From Eubacteriaceae bacterium (GTDB lineage: Bacteria > Bacillota > Clostridia > Eubacteriales > Eubacteriaceae), in assembly GCA_012522805.1 (NCBI GenBank), contig JAAYJS010000018.1, forward strand, positions 124,001 to 188,000: a DNA stretch of 64,000 nt, read 5' to 3'. The translations under genes were made by a program, and so were the position numbers. This document shows, piece after piece, positions 23,881-32,064 of the stretch (position 1 is its first letter; each line of letters starts with the position of its first letter). A model generated the notes under the pieces. That model saw only the letters and a list, made by a program, of their open reading frames with translations. It did no database searches and was not told the origin of the DNA.

Positions 23881-25098
23881 TCATAATTTATATTCTAAAG
23901 TACGGGAAAATTCTATGGGCATATCCATGTCGTCTTCGTAATAAATATGGGATATTTTAGGACTATAGCAGGGGTTGTTTTCTTGGATGTGTTCGTAGAT
24001 CTTATCGGTCAGGGGTTCTATCTCTTCGATGGTGATGTGGTTGGCTACCACCAACTCCATATTGATCATATAGCGATTTTTTTCTTCGTTCATTCGAAGG
24101 GTCTTTAAATAAACCCCTTGGGTCACACTTTTGATAGAGTGCATGCATTTCTTCTTGACTTGTTGGATCGCAGCGCGGTCGGTTTCTACAGGGTCAATGT
24201 GGATGACCATGTGAACACCGGTTTCCTTTTCAAGTTTTTCCTCCAGCTCGTCGATGACTGTGTGGACGTCCTTGAGACTTGCCGTATCCGGTACTTCTGC
24301 GTGAATGGACCCGATGACTCTGTTTGGGCCGTAATCGTGGATGATTAAATCGTGGCTGCCGATGATCCCTTCGCCGCTTAAGACAATTCGGTTAATCTCC
24401 TCTACGATTTCCGGATCCGGCTCGGAACCCAATAAAAGATCCACGGTTTGCTTGGCAATATCAAAACCCGCTTTGACAATGAGCAAAGAAGCCAACACCG
24501 CAATGTAACCGTCGATGTTGAGATGGGCGACCTGCATGATGATGACGGAAAAAATGATGGCGGAGGTTGCAATGACATCGCTGAGACTGTCTTTAGCAAT
24601 AGCCTCGTTGACGGTGGAATTGATGGTTTTTGCGATGTAGCGATTGTAAGAAAACATCCACACCTTGACAGAAATCGACAAAATTAAAATAACAATCGAC
24701 AGGGTGTTCATCGCTATGGGCTGAGGGTCGATGATTTTATCGATGGCACTTTTTAAAAGAGCAAACCCCACATAGATAATGAAAAAAGATAAAATCAGAG
24801 AAGCGATGTATTCGTACCGCCCATGACCGTAGGGGTGTTCCTCGTCCGCCGGTTTATTGCTGAGTTTAATGCCGACGATGGCAATAACCGAAAACCCTAA
24901 GTCCGATAAATTGTTAAAGGCATCGGAGATAACAGCTAGGGAATTGGCAAGAAGTCCAATGGTCAATTTGATGGCAAACAGGGAGAGATTACAGAGAATG
25001 CCTAAAACAGCTCCTAAGATGCTGTAAGATTCGCGAACTGCCCTATTTTCAGTATGCTGATAATTGGGAATAAATTTTTTAATCAATAAGACAATCAT
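23881..25098 (-). CDS. Cation diffusion facilitator, probably Mn2+ exporter
   Basis: A 405-residue cation/proton antiporter with six transmembrane helices (about residues 27-215) and a cytoplasmic metal-sensing dimer domain. The helix II site is DAFNNLSD (Asn62, Asp66) and the helix V site is DSLSD, the N-D/D-D pattern of manganese-type CDF proteins rather than the D-D/H-D of zinc exporters. The EEHPYGHGRYEYIASL loop is conserved. The C-terminal part is longer than usual, with about 110 residues beyond the standard cytoplasmic domain. The ATG at 25098 follows GGAGG. It is leftward and monocistronic. Confidence 0.9.
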   Translation of the reverse strand: MIVLLIKKFIPNYQHTENRAVRESYSILGAVLGILCNLSLFAIKLTIGLLANSLAVISDAFNNLSDLGFSVIAIVGIKLSNKPADEEHPYGHGRYEYIASLILSFFIIYVGFALLKSAIDKIIDPQPIAMNTLSIVILILSISVKVWMFSYNRYIAKTINSTVNEAIAKDSLSDVIATSAIIFSVIIMQVAHLNIDGYIAVLASLLIVKAGFDIAKQTVDLLLGSEPDPEIVEEINRIVLSGEGIIGSHDLIIHDYGPNRVIGSIHAEVPDTASLKDVHTVIDELEEKLEKETGVHMVIHIDPVETDRAAIQQVKKKCMHSIKSVTQGVYLKTLRMNEEKNRYMINMELVVANHITIEEIEPLTDKIYEHIQENNPCYSPKISHIYYEDDMDMPIEFSRTLEYKL

Positions 25099-25336
25099 AA
25101 AACCTCCATTATCAATTTGATATTCGGTGTGTATGAAGATAGAATTGAGCAAACTTTTCGAGATCATGCTTTTTTTAAAGTTTTGAATGCTACAATCTAT
25201 TCAACATAAATTTATTATACACCAAAGGCAAAAGGACATGAACGTAAAAATGGCCTTTAGCGAAGTCTTAAGGATTGTAGAGTAGAATAAGTGATCGAAT
25301 ACCCTACTAATGATCAGAGTTAAATAAGGAGTTTTT

Positions 25337-26098
25337 ATGGAAAAGAGCAAGAAAAAGACGATTTATTCGGTACTAATGGTTATATTTTTAGTGATATTTA
25401 TTGCTTCCGCTGTTTACATCGGAAATTATATGATCAATTCTAGAAAGCAAAAAGCAATATACGATCAATTAAAAATTGGAGCTGCGGATCTAACAAACAA
25501 TGAAGACGAGTATACCAATCAGGTCATGGCCCATTATCGAGCCTTGAAGGATGAAAATCCGGACTTTGTCGGTTGGATCAAAGCAGAAGGTACCAATATC
25601 GATTACCCCGTTATGCAAACCCCGGAACACAATGAGTTTTATCTCTATCGCAATTTTAAAAAAGAGGACAGCATCAACGGCAGTATTTTTGCCGATTTAA
25701 TTTCAACCATTTATCCTCCCAGTGACAACATCCTGTTGCATGGACACAATATGAAGGATGGATCGATGTTTGCAACCATGCTTCGCTACAGGGATGAATC
25801 TTTTTATCAAGAACACCCCACCATCCAGTTTGACACCTTAGATGGTTTGGGAACTTATCAAATCATTTCTGTTTTCCGTGTGGATGTCAGCATCAATAGC
25901 CCGGATTTCAAGTACTACAACTTCGGTAATGCTGAGAATGCACAGGAATTCGAAGATTATGTTAAAAATGTCAAGGCTTTGTCCTATTATGATACCGGAC
26001 ATACGGCCAGTTATGGTGATAAATTGATTACCCTATCCACTTGTGAGTTCAACTCCGAGAACGGACGTTTGGTCATCGTGGCTAAAAGAATCAAATAA
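25337..26098 (+). CDS. Class B sortase
   Basis: A 253-residue membrane-anchored transpeptidase. A basic N-terminus and one helix (about residues 8-30) place the catalytic domain outside the cell. Catalytic His is in ILLHGHNMKDGSMF, Cys in TLSTCEF and Arg in GRLVIVAKRI. FVGWIKAEGTNIDYPVMQ and the FYLYRNFKKE segment are typical of SrtB. It stands alone between terminators, and no protein in the window shows an NPQTN- or LPXTG-like sorting signal, so its substrates are elsewhere. Confidence 0.93.
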   Translation: MEKSKKKTIYSVLMVIFLVIFIASAVYIGNYMINSRKQKAIYDQLKIGAADLTNNEDEYTNQVMAHYRALKDENPDFVGWIKAEGTNIDYPVMQTPEHNEFYLYRNFKKEDSINGSIFADLISTIYPPSDNILLHGHNMKDGSMFATMLRYRDESFYQEHPTIQFDTLDGLGTYQIISVFRVDVSINSPDFKYYNFGNAENAQEFEDYVKNVKALSYYDTGHTASYGDKLITLSTCEFNSENGRLVIVAKRIK

Positions 26099-26120
26099 AT
26101 CGTCGGTTGGCGTATAAATG

Positions 26121-26157
26121 TGCACCCTAAGCCCTGGGCTTATGGGTGCATCTTTTT
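26121..26157 (+). terminator. Terminator after the sortase gene
   Basis: TGCACCC(T)AAGCCC pairs with GGGCTTATGGGTGCA with one bulge and is followed by TCTTTTT. Confidence 0.8.
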
Positions 26158-26257
26158 ATGTGGGAGAAATCCGATTGTTGACTCCTTCTTTACGCTAACC
26201 TTAAATATTGCTATAATGTTAAAGTGAAAGAATGATAAGAACAGAAAGGTCCGTGCT

Positions 26258-26851
26258 ATGCAAAGCTTAAAAGACAAAATTATAAAAGAAGGGCGTATTG
26301 TTGATGGGAAGATTTTAAAGGTCGATTCTTTTTTAAACCATCAGTTGGATGTTAAACTCTTTGAAGAAATGGGAAGAGAATTCGCCAAGCGATTTGAAGG
26401 TCAGGGGATCAACAAAATCATAACGATAGAAACTTCCGGGATTGCCATCGCGACAGCGGTAGCGCCTGCATTTGACTATTGCCCCGTGGTGTTTGCAAAA
26501 AAACACCAATCCCTCAACTTAGATGCAGAGGTGTATCAAAGCTCGGTGTATTCTTTTACCAAACAAGTCTCTTACCAAATTAAAATTGCAAAAAAATATT
26601 TAAATGAAAAAGATCGCGTATTGATCATAGACGATTTTCTAGCCAACGGCAAAGCGGTGGAGGCCTTGGAGGATATTATTCGCCAAGCCGGAGCCACCTT
26701 GGTTGGCGTTGGAATTGCCATCGAAAAAGGCTTTCAAGACGGCGGAAAATTACTGAGAAATTCCGGCATACACTTGGAATCCTTAGCGATTGTCGAATTG
26801 TTGGAAGAGGACGGCACCATAGTTTTTAAAGACGAACAGAACGACCTATGA
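26258..26851 (+). CDS. xpt: Xanthine phosphoribosyltransferase
   Basis: A 197-residue salvage enzyme converting xanthine and PRPP to XMP. The PRPP loop is VLIIDDFLANG (about residues 126-136), and the KVDSFLNHQLD and FAKKHQSLNLD segments are characteristic of Xpt. In many Firmicutes xpt has a guanine riboswitch, but the 100 bp here contain none that I can see, only a TATAAT at 26212. Its last codons overlap the murI start as ATGA, an unusual partnership of purine salvage with cell-wall precursor synthesis. Confidence 0.95.
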   Translation: MQSLKDKIIKEGRIVDGKILKVDSFLNHQLDVKLFEEMGREFAKRFEGQGINKIITIETSGIAIATAVAPAFDYCPVVFAKKHQSLNLDAEVYQSSVYSFTKQVSYQIKIAKKYLNEKDRVLIIDDFLANGKAVEALEDIIRQAGATLVGVGIAIEKGFQDGGKLLRNSGIHLESLAIVELLEEDGTIVFKDEQNDL

Positions 26852-27666
26852 GCGATGCACGGCCCATCGGCTTAATGGATTCGGGAGTGGGCGGCCTGAC
26901 GGTTTTAAAAGAGACTGCTGCCTTGCTGCCCAATGAGGATATCCTTTACTTAGGGGATTCGGCCAACATGCCCTACGGCGAAAAAACCAACGAAGAGATC
27001 ATCAAATTTGCGAATCAAGACATTGCATTTTTAGAAAGCAAAGGCGTTAAAGCCATTGTGTTGGCGTGCAATACCGTTTCTTCTTTAGTAGATCACGTCA
27101 CCGCCCGAGTTCCCTTGGTCAGCATTGTCGATGCCGGCTGTGCGGCCGTGTTGGAAAGTTGCAACAAGGGCAAAGTCGGTCTGATTGCGACCACCGCAAC
27201 CGTACGCAACCGCACCTACGAAAAAAAGATGGCCGCTCTAACCTCGGATGTACAATTTATATCCCACGGTACCAAGCATTTGGCCCAAGCGATCAACGAC
27301 AATATCGAAGAAAAAAAAGCATTGGTTAAATATATCGTCAATGCCATCGATCCGATTTTAAGGCAACATGGCATATCTAAAATTTTGTTGGGATGTACCC
27401 ATTACCCCATTGTCAAAGAAACGATGGAATCTTTATACCCCATGGTGCACATCATCAATCCGGCCGAAATGCAGGTAAAAGATTTAATACGTTCCTTAAA
27501 CGGAGCTGAGGGCTTAAATCCCCAAAAAACCAAAGGAAATATTAAACTGTACTTTACAGGCGATGCATCAAACCGTCAATCCTTTGTGGATATCGCCAAT
27601 ATTTTAGAATTACCTTACAACGAATTAAAACACGTCACCTTGGATGCATTTGAAAAAGAGGAATAG
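26848..27666 (+). CDS. murI: Glutamate racemase
   Basis: A 272-residue cofactor-independent racemase giving D-Glu for peptidoglycan. The two catalytic cysteines are in VLACNTVSS and LLGCTHYPI; the N-terminal IGLMDSGVGGLTVL and the YLGDSANMPYG loop are conserved. It overlaps xpt by four bases and precedes trpS by five, so xpt-murI-trpS form one transcript closed by a terminator. Confidence 0.96.
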   Translation: MSDARPIGLMDSGVGGLTVLKETAALLPNEDILYLGDSANMPYGEKTNEEIIKFANQDIAFLESKGVKAIVLACNTVSSLVDHVTARVPLVSIVDAGCAAVLESCNKGKVGLIATTATVRNRTYEKKMAALTSDVQFISHGTKHLAQAINDNIEEKKALVKYIVNAIDPILRQHGISKILLGCTHYPIVKETMESLYPMVHIINPAEMQVKDLIRSLNGAEGLNPQKTKGNIKLYFTGDASNRQSFVDIANILELPYNELKHVTLDAFEKEE

Positions 27667-27671
27667 AATTA

Positions 27672-28670
27672 ATGGAAAAAGCAAAAAAAACAGTTTATTC
27701 AGGCATACAACCCTCCGGGACCTTTACCATCGGTAATTATCTTGGAGCCATGCGCAATTGGGTACCCATGCAGGATCAATACGATTGCATTTATGCAATT
27801 GCGGATTTACACGCACTCACCGTACCCCAAGTACCGGCGGAACTGCGCAAAAGAACTTACGAATCCGTGGCCATGTTGTTGGCCATCGGCATCGATCCGC
27901 AAAAGTCCATCTTATACGTACAAAGCCATGTTCCCGCCCATACGGAACTCACCTGGTTGTTAAACTGTAACGCCTATATGGGTGAGCTCAGCCGCATGAC
28001 GCAATACAAGGACAAATCGGAAAGACAGGGTAAAAATATTCGGGTGGCCCTTTTCGATTATCCGGTGCTCATGGCAGCGGATATTTTACTCTATGAAACA
28101 GACTTGGTTCCCGTCGGGGACGACCAAAAACAACACGTGGAGTTGGTGCGGGACCTCGCCGGGCGTTTCAACCAAAACTACAGCCCGACCTTTGTATTGC
28201 CGGAACCTTATTTTGGAGAAAGCGGAACCCGGTTGATGAGTTTACAGGATCCCTCCAGAAAAATGTCCAAATCCGATGAAAATCAAAATGCTTATGTATC
28301 CATGACGGACCAACCTCAAGTCATTCGCAATAAATTTAAACGGGCTATCACCGACTCTATAGGAAAGGTACAATACGATAAAACTTCCCAACCGGGAATT
28401 GCCAACTTAATGGATATATACAGCAGTTGTACCGGACGGAGCTATGAAGAGATCGAAAAAGAATTCGAGGGCAAAGGCTATGGGGACTTTAAAATGGCTG
28501 TAGGAGAGGCAGTGGTGGAGGTTTTAGAACCCATACAACAGACTTACAACGAGCTGATCAAAGACAAAGCCAATTTGGACAATCTGATGAAAGAAAATGC
28601 CCAAAAGGCTGCTGTCAGAGCTCAAAAAGTATTGCGAAAAGTGCGCAGAAAAGTCGGTTTAGTTGGTTAA
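27672..28670 (+). CDS. trpS: Tryptophanyl-tRNA synthetase
   Basis: A 332-residue class I synthetase. The ATP-site signature is GTFTIGNYLGA (HIGH equivalent) following SGIQPSG, and the KMSKS loop is RKMSKSDEN. GDDQKQHVELVRDLAGRFN is the conserved Trp/tRNA region. The length is typical. No T-box precedes it, so expression follows the xpt-murI promoter. Confidence 0.97.
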   Translation: MEKAKKTVYSGIQPSGTFTIGNYLGAMRNWVPMQDQYDCIYAIADLHALTVPQVPAELRKRTYESVAMLLAIGIDPQKSILYVQSHVPAHTELTWLLNCNAYMGELSRMTQYKDKSERQGKNIRVALFDYPVLMAADILLYETDLVPVGDDQKQHVELVRDLAGRFNQNYSPTFVLPEPYFGESGTRLMSLQDPSRKMSKSDENQNAYVSMTDQPQVIRNKFKRAITDSIGKVQYDKTSQPGIANLMDIYSSCTGRSYEEIEKEFEGKGYGDFKMAVGEAVVEVLEPIQQTYNELIKDKANLDNLMKENAQKAAVRAQKVLRKVRRKVGLVG

Positions 28671-28677
28671 TGAGCGT

Positions 28678-28707
28678 GGAGCTGTCTGAGGATAGCTCCT
28701 TTTTTTG
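28678..28707 (+). terminator. Terminator after trpS
   Basis: GGAGCTGTC pairs with GATAGCTCC (one wobble) and is followed by seven T. The GGAGG of addB comes directly after the T-run, so addB either has read-through transcription or an overlooked promoter. Confidence 0.85.
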
Positions 28708-28716
28708 GAGGTTTTA

Positions 28717-31700
28717 ATGGGACTGACACTTTTAATTGGACGCTATCAAAGAAGTGGACAAACAAAAAGCGAAGTGATCTATGATGAAATGCTGCAAGCA
28801 AAGATTCGCGGCAATCATAAGCTCATTTTGTTGACCACAGAAAACCACACCCTGGCAGCGGAGAGAGAATTGATCGCTGCCACCGGTCTTCCCGGTTTAA
28901 TCGATATGGAAGTGTGGAGTTTTAAAACCCTTGCCCAACGCGTTTTTGAAGAGGTGGGTGGCAATCGGAAAAATATTTTAGACGAACACGGCAAACAGAT
29001 GGTTTTGCATAAAAGCATGGAGGAAGTTCAAGAAGACCTACAACTCTACGGCAAATCCATAGGAAAGGCCGGGTTTTTGGAAAATGTCGATCATTTAATT
29101 GTAGAGCTAAAGGAAAATAATATTGCCCCTCAGGATTTAGAGGACTATTTGCAAAAAAACAGACGACCGACGGACTTGTTGACAAAAAAAATAAAAGATC
29201 TCCGTAAGATTATTCAGCAATATCAGCATAATCTCGGTCAAGACCGCTTAGACACGCAAGACGAAATGGCCTATTTGAGGCAAAAGATCGACAGTTCAAA
29301 AAAATTAAAAGATACCTTGATTTGGATGGATGGCTTTATGGCCTTTAATCTGCAAGAGATCGCCATCATCATGGCCTTGGCACAAAAAGTTCAGCATTTG
29401 ACGATTGCTCTAACCGTGGATAAGGATGAACATGCGCGGGACGGAGACGTTTTTGAAATCGGCGTTCAAACACTGGAACATTTACAAGAACAAGCTCGCC
29501 TTCTAAAAATTCCTTTTCAGATAGAAGTGTTGAAAAACGGCGAAGGAAGCGTGAATCCGGCTTTAGATCATTTAGAGCGAGAATTTTTCACCTACTACCC
29601 TAAGGTTTATGCGGAAAAGCCGGAAGGCCTATCCCTGACGGAATGTGCCAGCCCCTGGGAGGAAGCACAACGTGCAGCGGCGCAAATCATCGCTTTGACG
29701 AGAGAACGGGGCTACCGCTATCAGGACATGGTGGTGGTAACCGGAGATATCGACGCCTACAGTGACACCATTAAACGTGTTTTTATACAACACGATATTC
29801 CCATCTACATCGATCATCCACAGCCCATCACCGACAACCTTTTAATCATCGCCGTCTTAACCGCCTTAAGCGCAGCTGTCAAAGGCTATCGTTACGAAGA
29901 CTTGTTTCAATTTGTAAAAAGCGGCTATGCGCCCATTACAGATGAAGAAGGAGACCTATTAGAAAACTACGTCCTGGTACATGGTATTCAAAGCCATTTG
30001 GAGGATTATACTTATTTAAAAGAGGGCGAAGACACCACATTGGAAGCCTTGAATGCCATCCGGGTTAAATTGATGACCCCTTTAAGAGCTTTACAGAAAG
30101 CCTTGGGTCAAGCGCGCCACTACGAAGGTAAACTGGCAGCCCTTTATCAATTTTTGCAGACCATCGATATTGCCGCACGCAATAGAGACAGAGTGGATGC
30201 TTTGAATTTGGAAGAGCTTTTTGAGCAAGCCAACAGACAGGAGCAAATCCTGGAAATGCTGGTAGAAATGATGGCGCAAATGGCCACCACCTTTCAACAA
30301 CAACCCTGTAACAATCAAAACTTCTTAAAGATGATGGAGGTAGGCTTAGGGACTTATAACGTCACCAGCTTACCCGTAGATCGAGATGTCGTCTTTGTGG
30401 GGGAAGTTCAAAAGAGCAGAGACACCGGTTTCAAAGCATTGTTCGTGTTGGGGCTTAACGAAGGGGTATTGCCCAAAGAAAGCGATGCCATCGGTTTACT
30501 CACCGAGGGTGAGCGCACCCTTCTCAGAGAAGGAGATTTTGCCTTAAATGAGGGAGCGCAATACCAAAGAAAACTTCAGGCCTACAACACCTATGTCGCT
30601 TTTACCAGACCTAAGGAAGCGTTGCATTTTTATTATACCTTAACATCTCAAGACGGCACGCCGATCAGACCGTCGGGGTACTGCGACACCCTGACCATGG
30701 TTTTTCCAAACATTTTACAAGGGTCTTCATCGGGAGATGGACCTCAGGGCATGTCCTTGGTTTCCAATGCTCAGGGCACCCTGAGCCATTTTGCCGCCTT
30801 AAAAAGAGAAGGGGAGAACAACGCGGAAAGTGCAGAACTTTGGCATCATTTGCTGATGTGGTATCAAGACCAACCGGCGTACCGGAAATACGTCGACCGC
30901 TATCAAAAAGGGGCTCGGTATCGCGGCATCGACACCGACCTAAGTGCGTCCATTCAAAAACAACTCTACCCTAAACCATTCGAAACCTCGGTTTCTCGAT
31001 TGGAAACTTACAGCAGTTGTCCCTTTAAGCACTTTGTCGACTATGCCATCTACCCTAAAAAAATCGAAGAGTACGAAGTGTCCTTACCGGATTTGGGCAG
31101 TTTATTTCATCAAGTAGTCAATGATATTTTTCAGAGTGCTCTGTCCCGGGGCATGGCTCCGGAAAACTTGAGCACGCAGGAGCTTTCAGAAATGGTGCAC
31201 ACCTTTTTTGAAGCCCGTACGGAACAAATTAAAAACAATATCTTTCAATCCAAGGGGCAGTACCGTTACCTGAAACGCAAGGCCCAACGAACGCTAATGA
31301 CCAGCCTAAAAGCCGCCTTCAAACATCTGAAAAGCGGTAGGTTCTCCTTTCAAAACGGGGAAAAAACATTCTACAAAAATTTGAAGATGTCCAGTAGCGA
31401 AGACTTTATTTTGAAGGGCACCATCGATCGCATCGATATCAGTAAAAAAGGGGAACGCACTTTGGTTAAAGTCATCGATTATAAATCCGGCGCCGGCGCT
31501 CTTTCCTTTACGGAAATTTATCACGGTTTAACCCTGCAATTACTGGTGTATTTGATGGTGGCTTTAGAGGACAGACAAGCGGCAGGGGATTGGTTAGTCC
31601 CCGGTGGATCCTTTTATTTTTATATCAGGGACAGCGTTGTTCCGATATCTAAAATAACTGCAGAAGAAATCACCAAATCCGTGGAAGATCAATTTAAAAT

Positions 31701-32064
31701 GGACGGTCTATTTTTAGACGACATCGATTTCTTTGAAGCAATGGATGAAGAAAAAGGAACGATGGTTTTCAAAGCCAGATCGCGGAGCATGAAACTGACG
31801 GAGGACGAGTTCACTCATTTATTGTCAAAGGTGCGAGCAAAGGTCATCGCCTTGGCTGAAGCCATCAACCAAGGGGATATTGCCGTAGCACCCATCGAGC
31901 TGGGCGATCAAACCCCCTGTAGCTATTGCGATTACAAAGCATTGTGTCAAATAGATGAAGAGATCAACCAGAAGGATTACCGCAGAATTTACCCGGACAA
32001 CCAAGCCTACAGGGCTATATTGGTAAGCGACGATGAGGAGGACACCCATGAAGTGGACAGATGA
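28717..32064 (+). CDS. addB: ATP-dependent nuclease/helicase subunit B (AddB)
   Basis: A 1115-residue subunit of AddAB, which resects double-strand breaks up to Chi. The C-terminal nuclease has the VKVIDYKSG motif and the Fe-S cluster cysteines (one in YSSCPFKHF, three in PCSYCDYKALC). The UvrD-like N-terminal half carries no intact Walker A: the expected GRxGSGKT reads GRYQRSGQTKS, with Gln for Lys and two extra residues. ATP hydrolysis by AddB is dispensable in related enzymes, so the complex may still work. The start at 28717 follows GGAGG; the in-frame TTG at 28705 does not have a better site. It overlaps addA by 17 bases. Confidence 0.94.
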   Translation: MGLTLLIGRYQRSGQTKSEVIYDEMLQAKIRGNHKLILLTTENHTLAAERELIAATGLPGLIDMEVWSFKTLAQRVFEEVGGNRKNILDEHGKQMVLHKSMEEVQEDLQLYGKSIGKAGFLENVDHLIVELKENNIAPQDLEDYLQKNRRPTDLLTKKIKDLRKIIQQYQHNLGQDRLDTQDEMAYLRQKIDSSKKLKDTLIWMDGFMAFNLQEIAIIMALAQKVQHLTIALTVDKDEHARDGDVFEIGVQTLEHLQEQARLLKIPFQIEVLKNGEGSVNPALDHLEREFFTYYPKVYAEKPEGLSLTECASPWEEAQRAAAQIIALTRERGYRYQDMVVVTGDIDAYSDTIKRVFIQHDIPIYIDHPQPITDNLLIIAVLTALSAAVKGYRYEDLFQFVKSGYAPITDEEGDLLENYVLVHGIQSHLEDYTYLKEGEDTTLEALNAIRVKLMTPLRALQKALGQARHYEGKLAALYQFLQTIDIAARNRDRVDALNLEELFEQANRQEQILEMLVEMMAQMATTFQQQPCNNQNFLKMMEVGLGTYNVTSLPVDRDVVFVGEVQKSRDTGFKALFVLGLNEGVLPKESDAIGLLTEGERTLLREGDFALNEGAQYQRKLQAYNTYVAFTRPKEALHFYYTLTSQDGTPIRPSGYCDTLTMVFPNILQGSSSGDGPQGMSLVSNAQGTLSHFAALKREGENNAESAELWHHLLMWYQDQPAYRKYVDRYQKGARYRGIDTDLSASIQKQLYPKPFETSVSRLETYSSCPFKHFVDYAIYPKKIEEYEVSLPDLGSLFHQVVNDIFQSALSRGMAPENLSTQELSEMVHTFFEARTEQIKNNIFQSKGQYRYLKRKAQRTLMTSLKAAFKHLKSGRFSFQNGEKTFYKNLKMSSSEDFILKGTIDRIDISKKGERTLVKVIDYKSGAGALSFTEIYHGLTLQLLVYLMVALEDRQAAGDWLVPGGSFYFYIRDSVVPISKITAEEITKSVEDQFKMDGLFLDDIDFFEAMDEEKGTMVFKARSRSMKLTEDEFTHLLSKVRAKVIALAEAINQGDIAVAPIELGDQTPCSYCDYKALCQIDEEINQKDYRRIYPDNQAYRAILVSDDEEDTHEVDR

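Noticed and set aside
26158-26257. Possible purine riboswitch before xpt
   Set aside because: The interval is only 100 bp and lacks the TATA/GGxxTG core loops of the purine aptamer.
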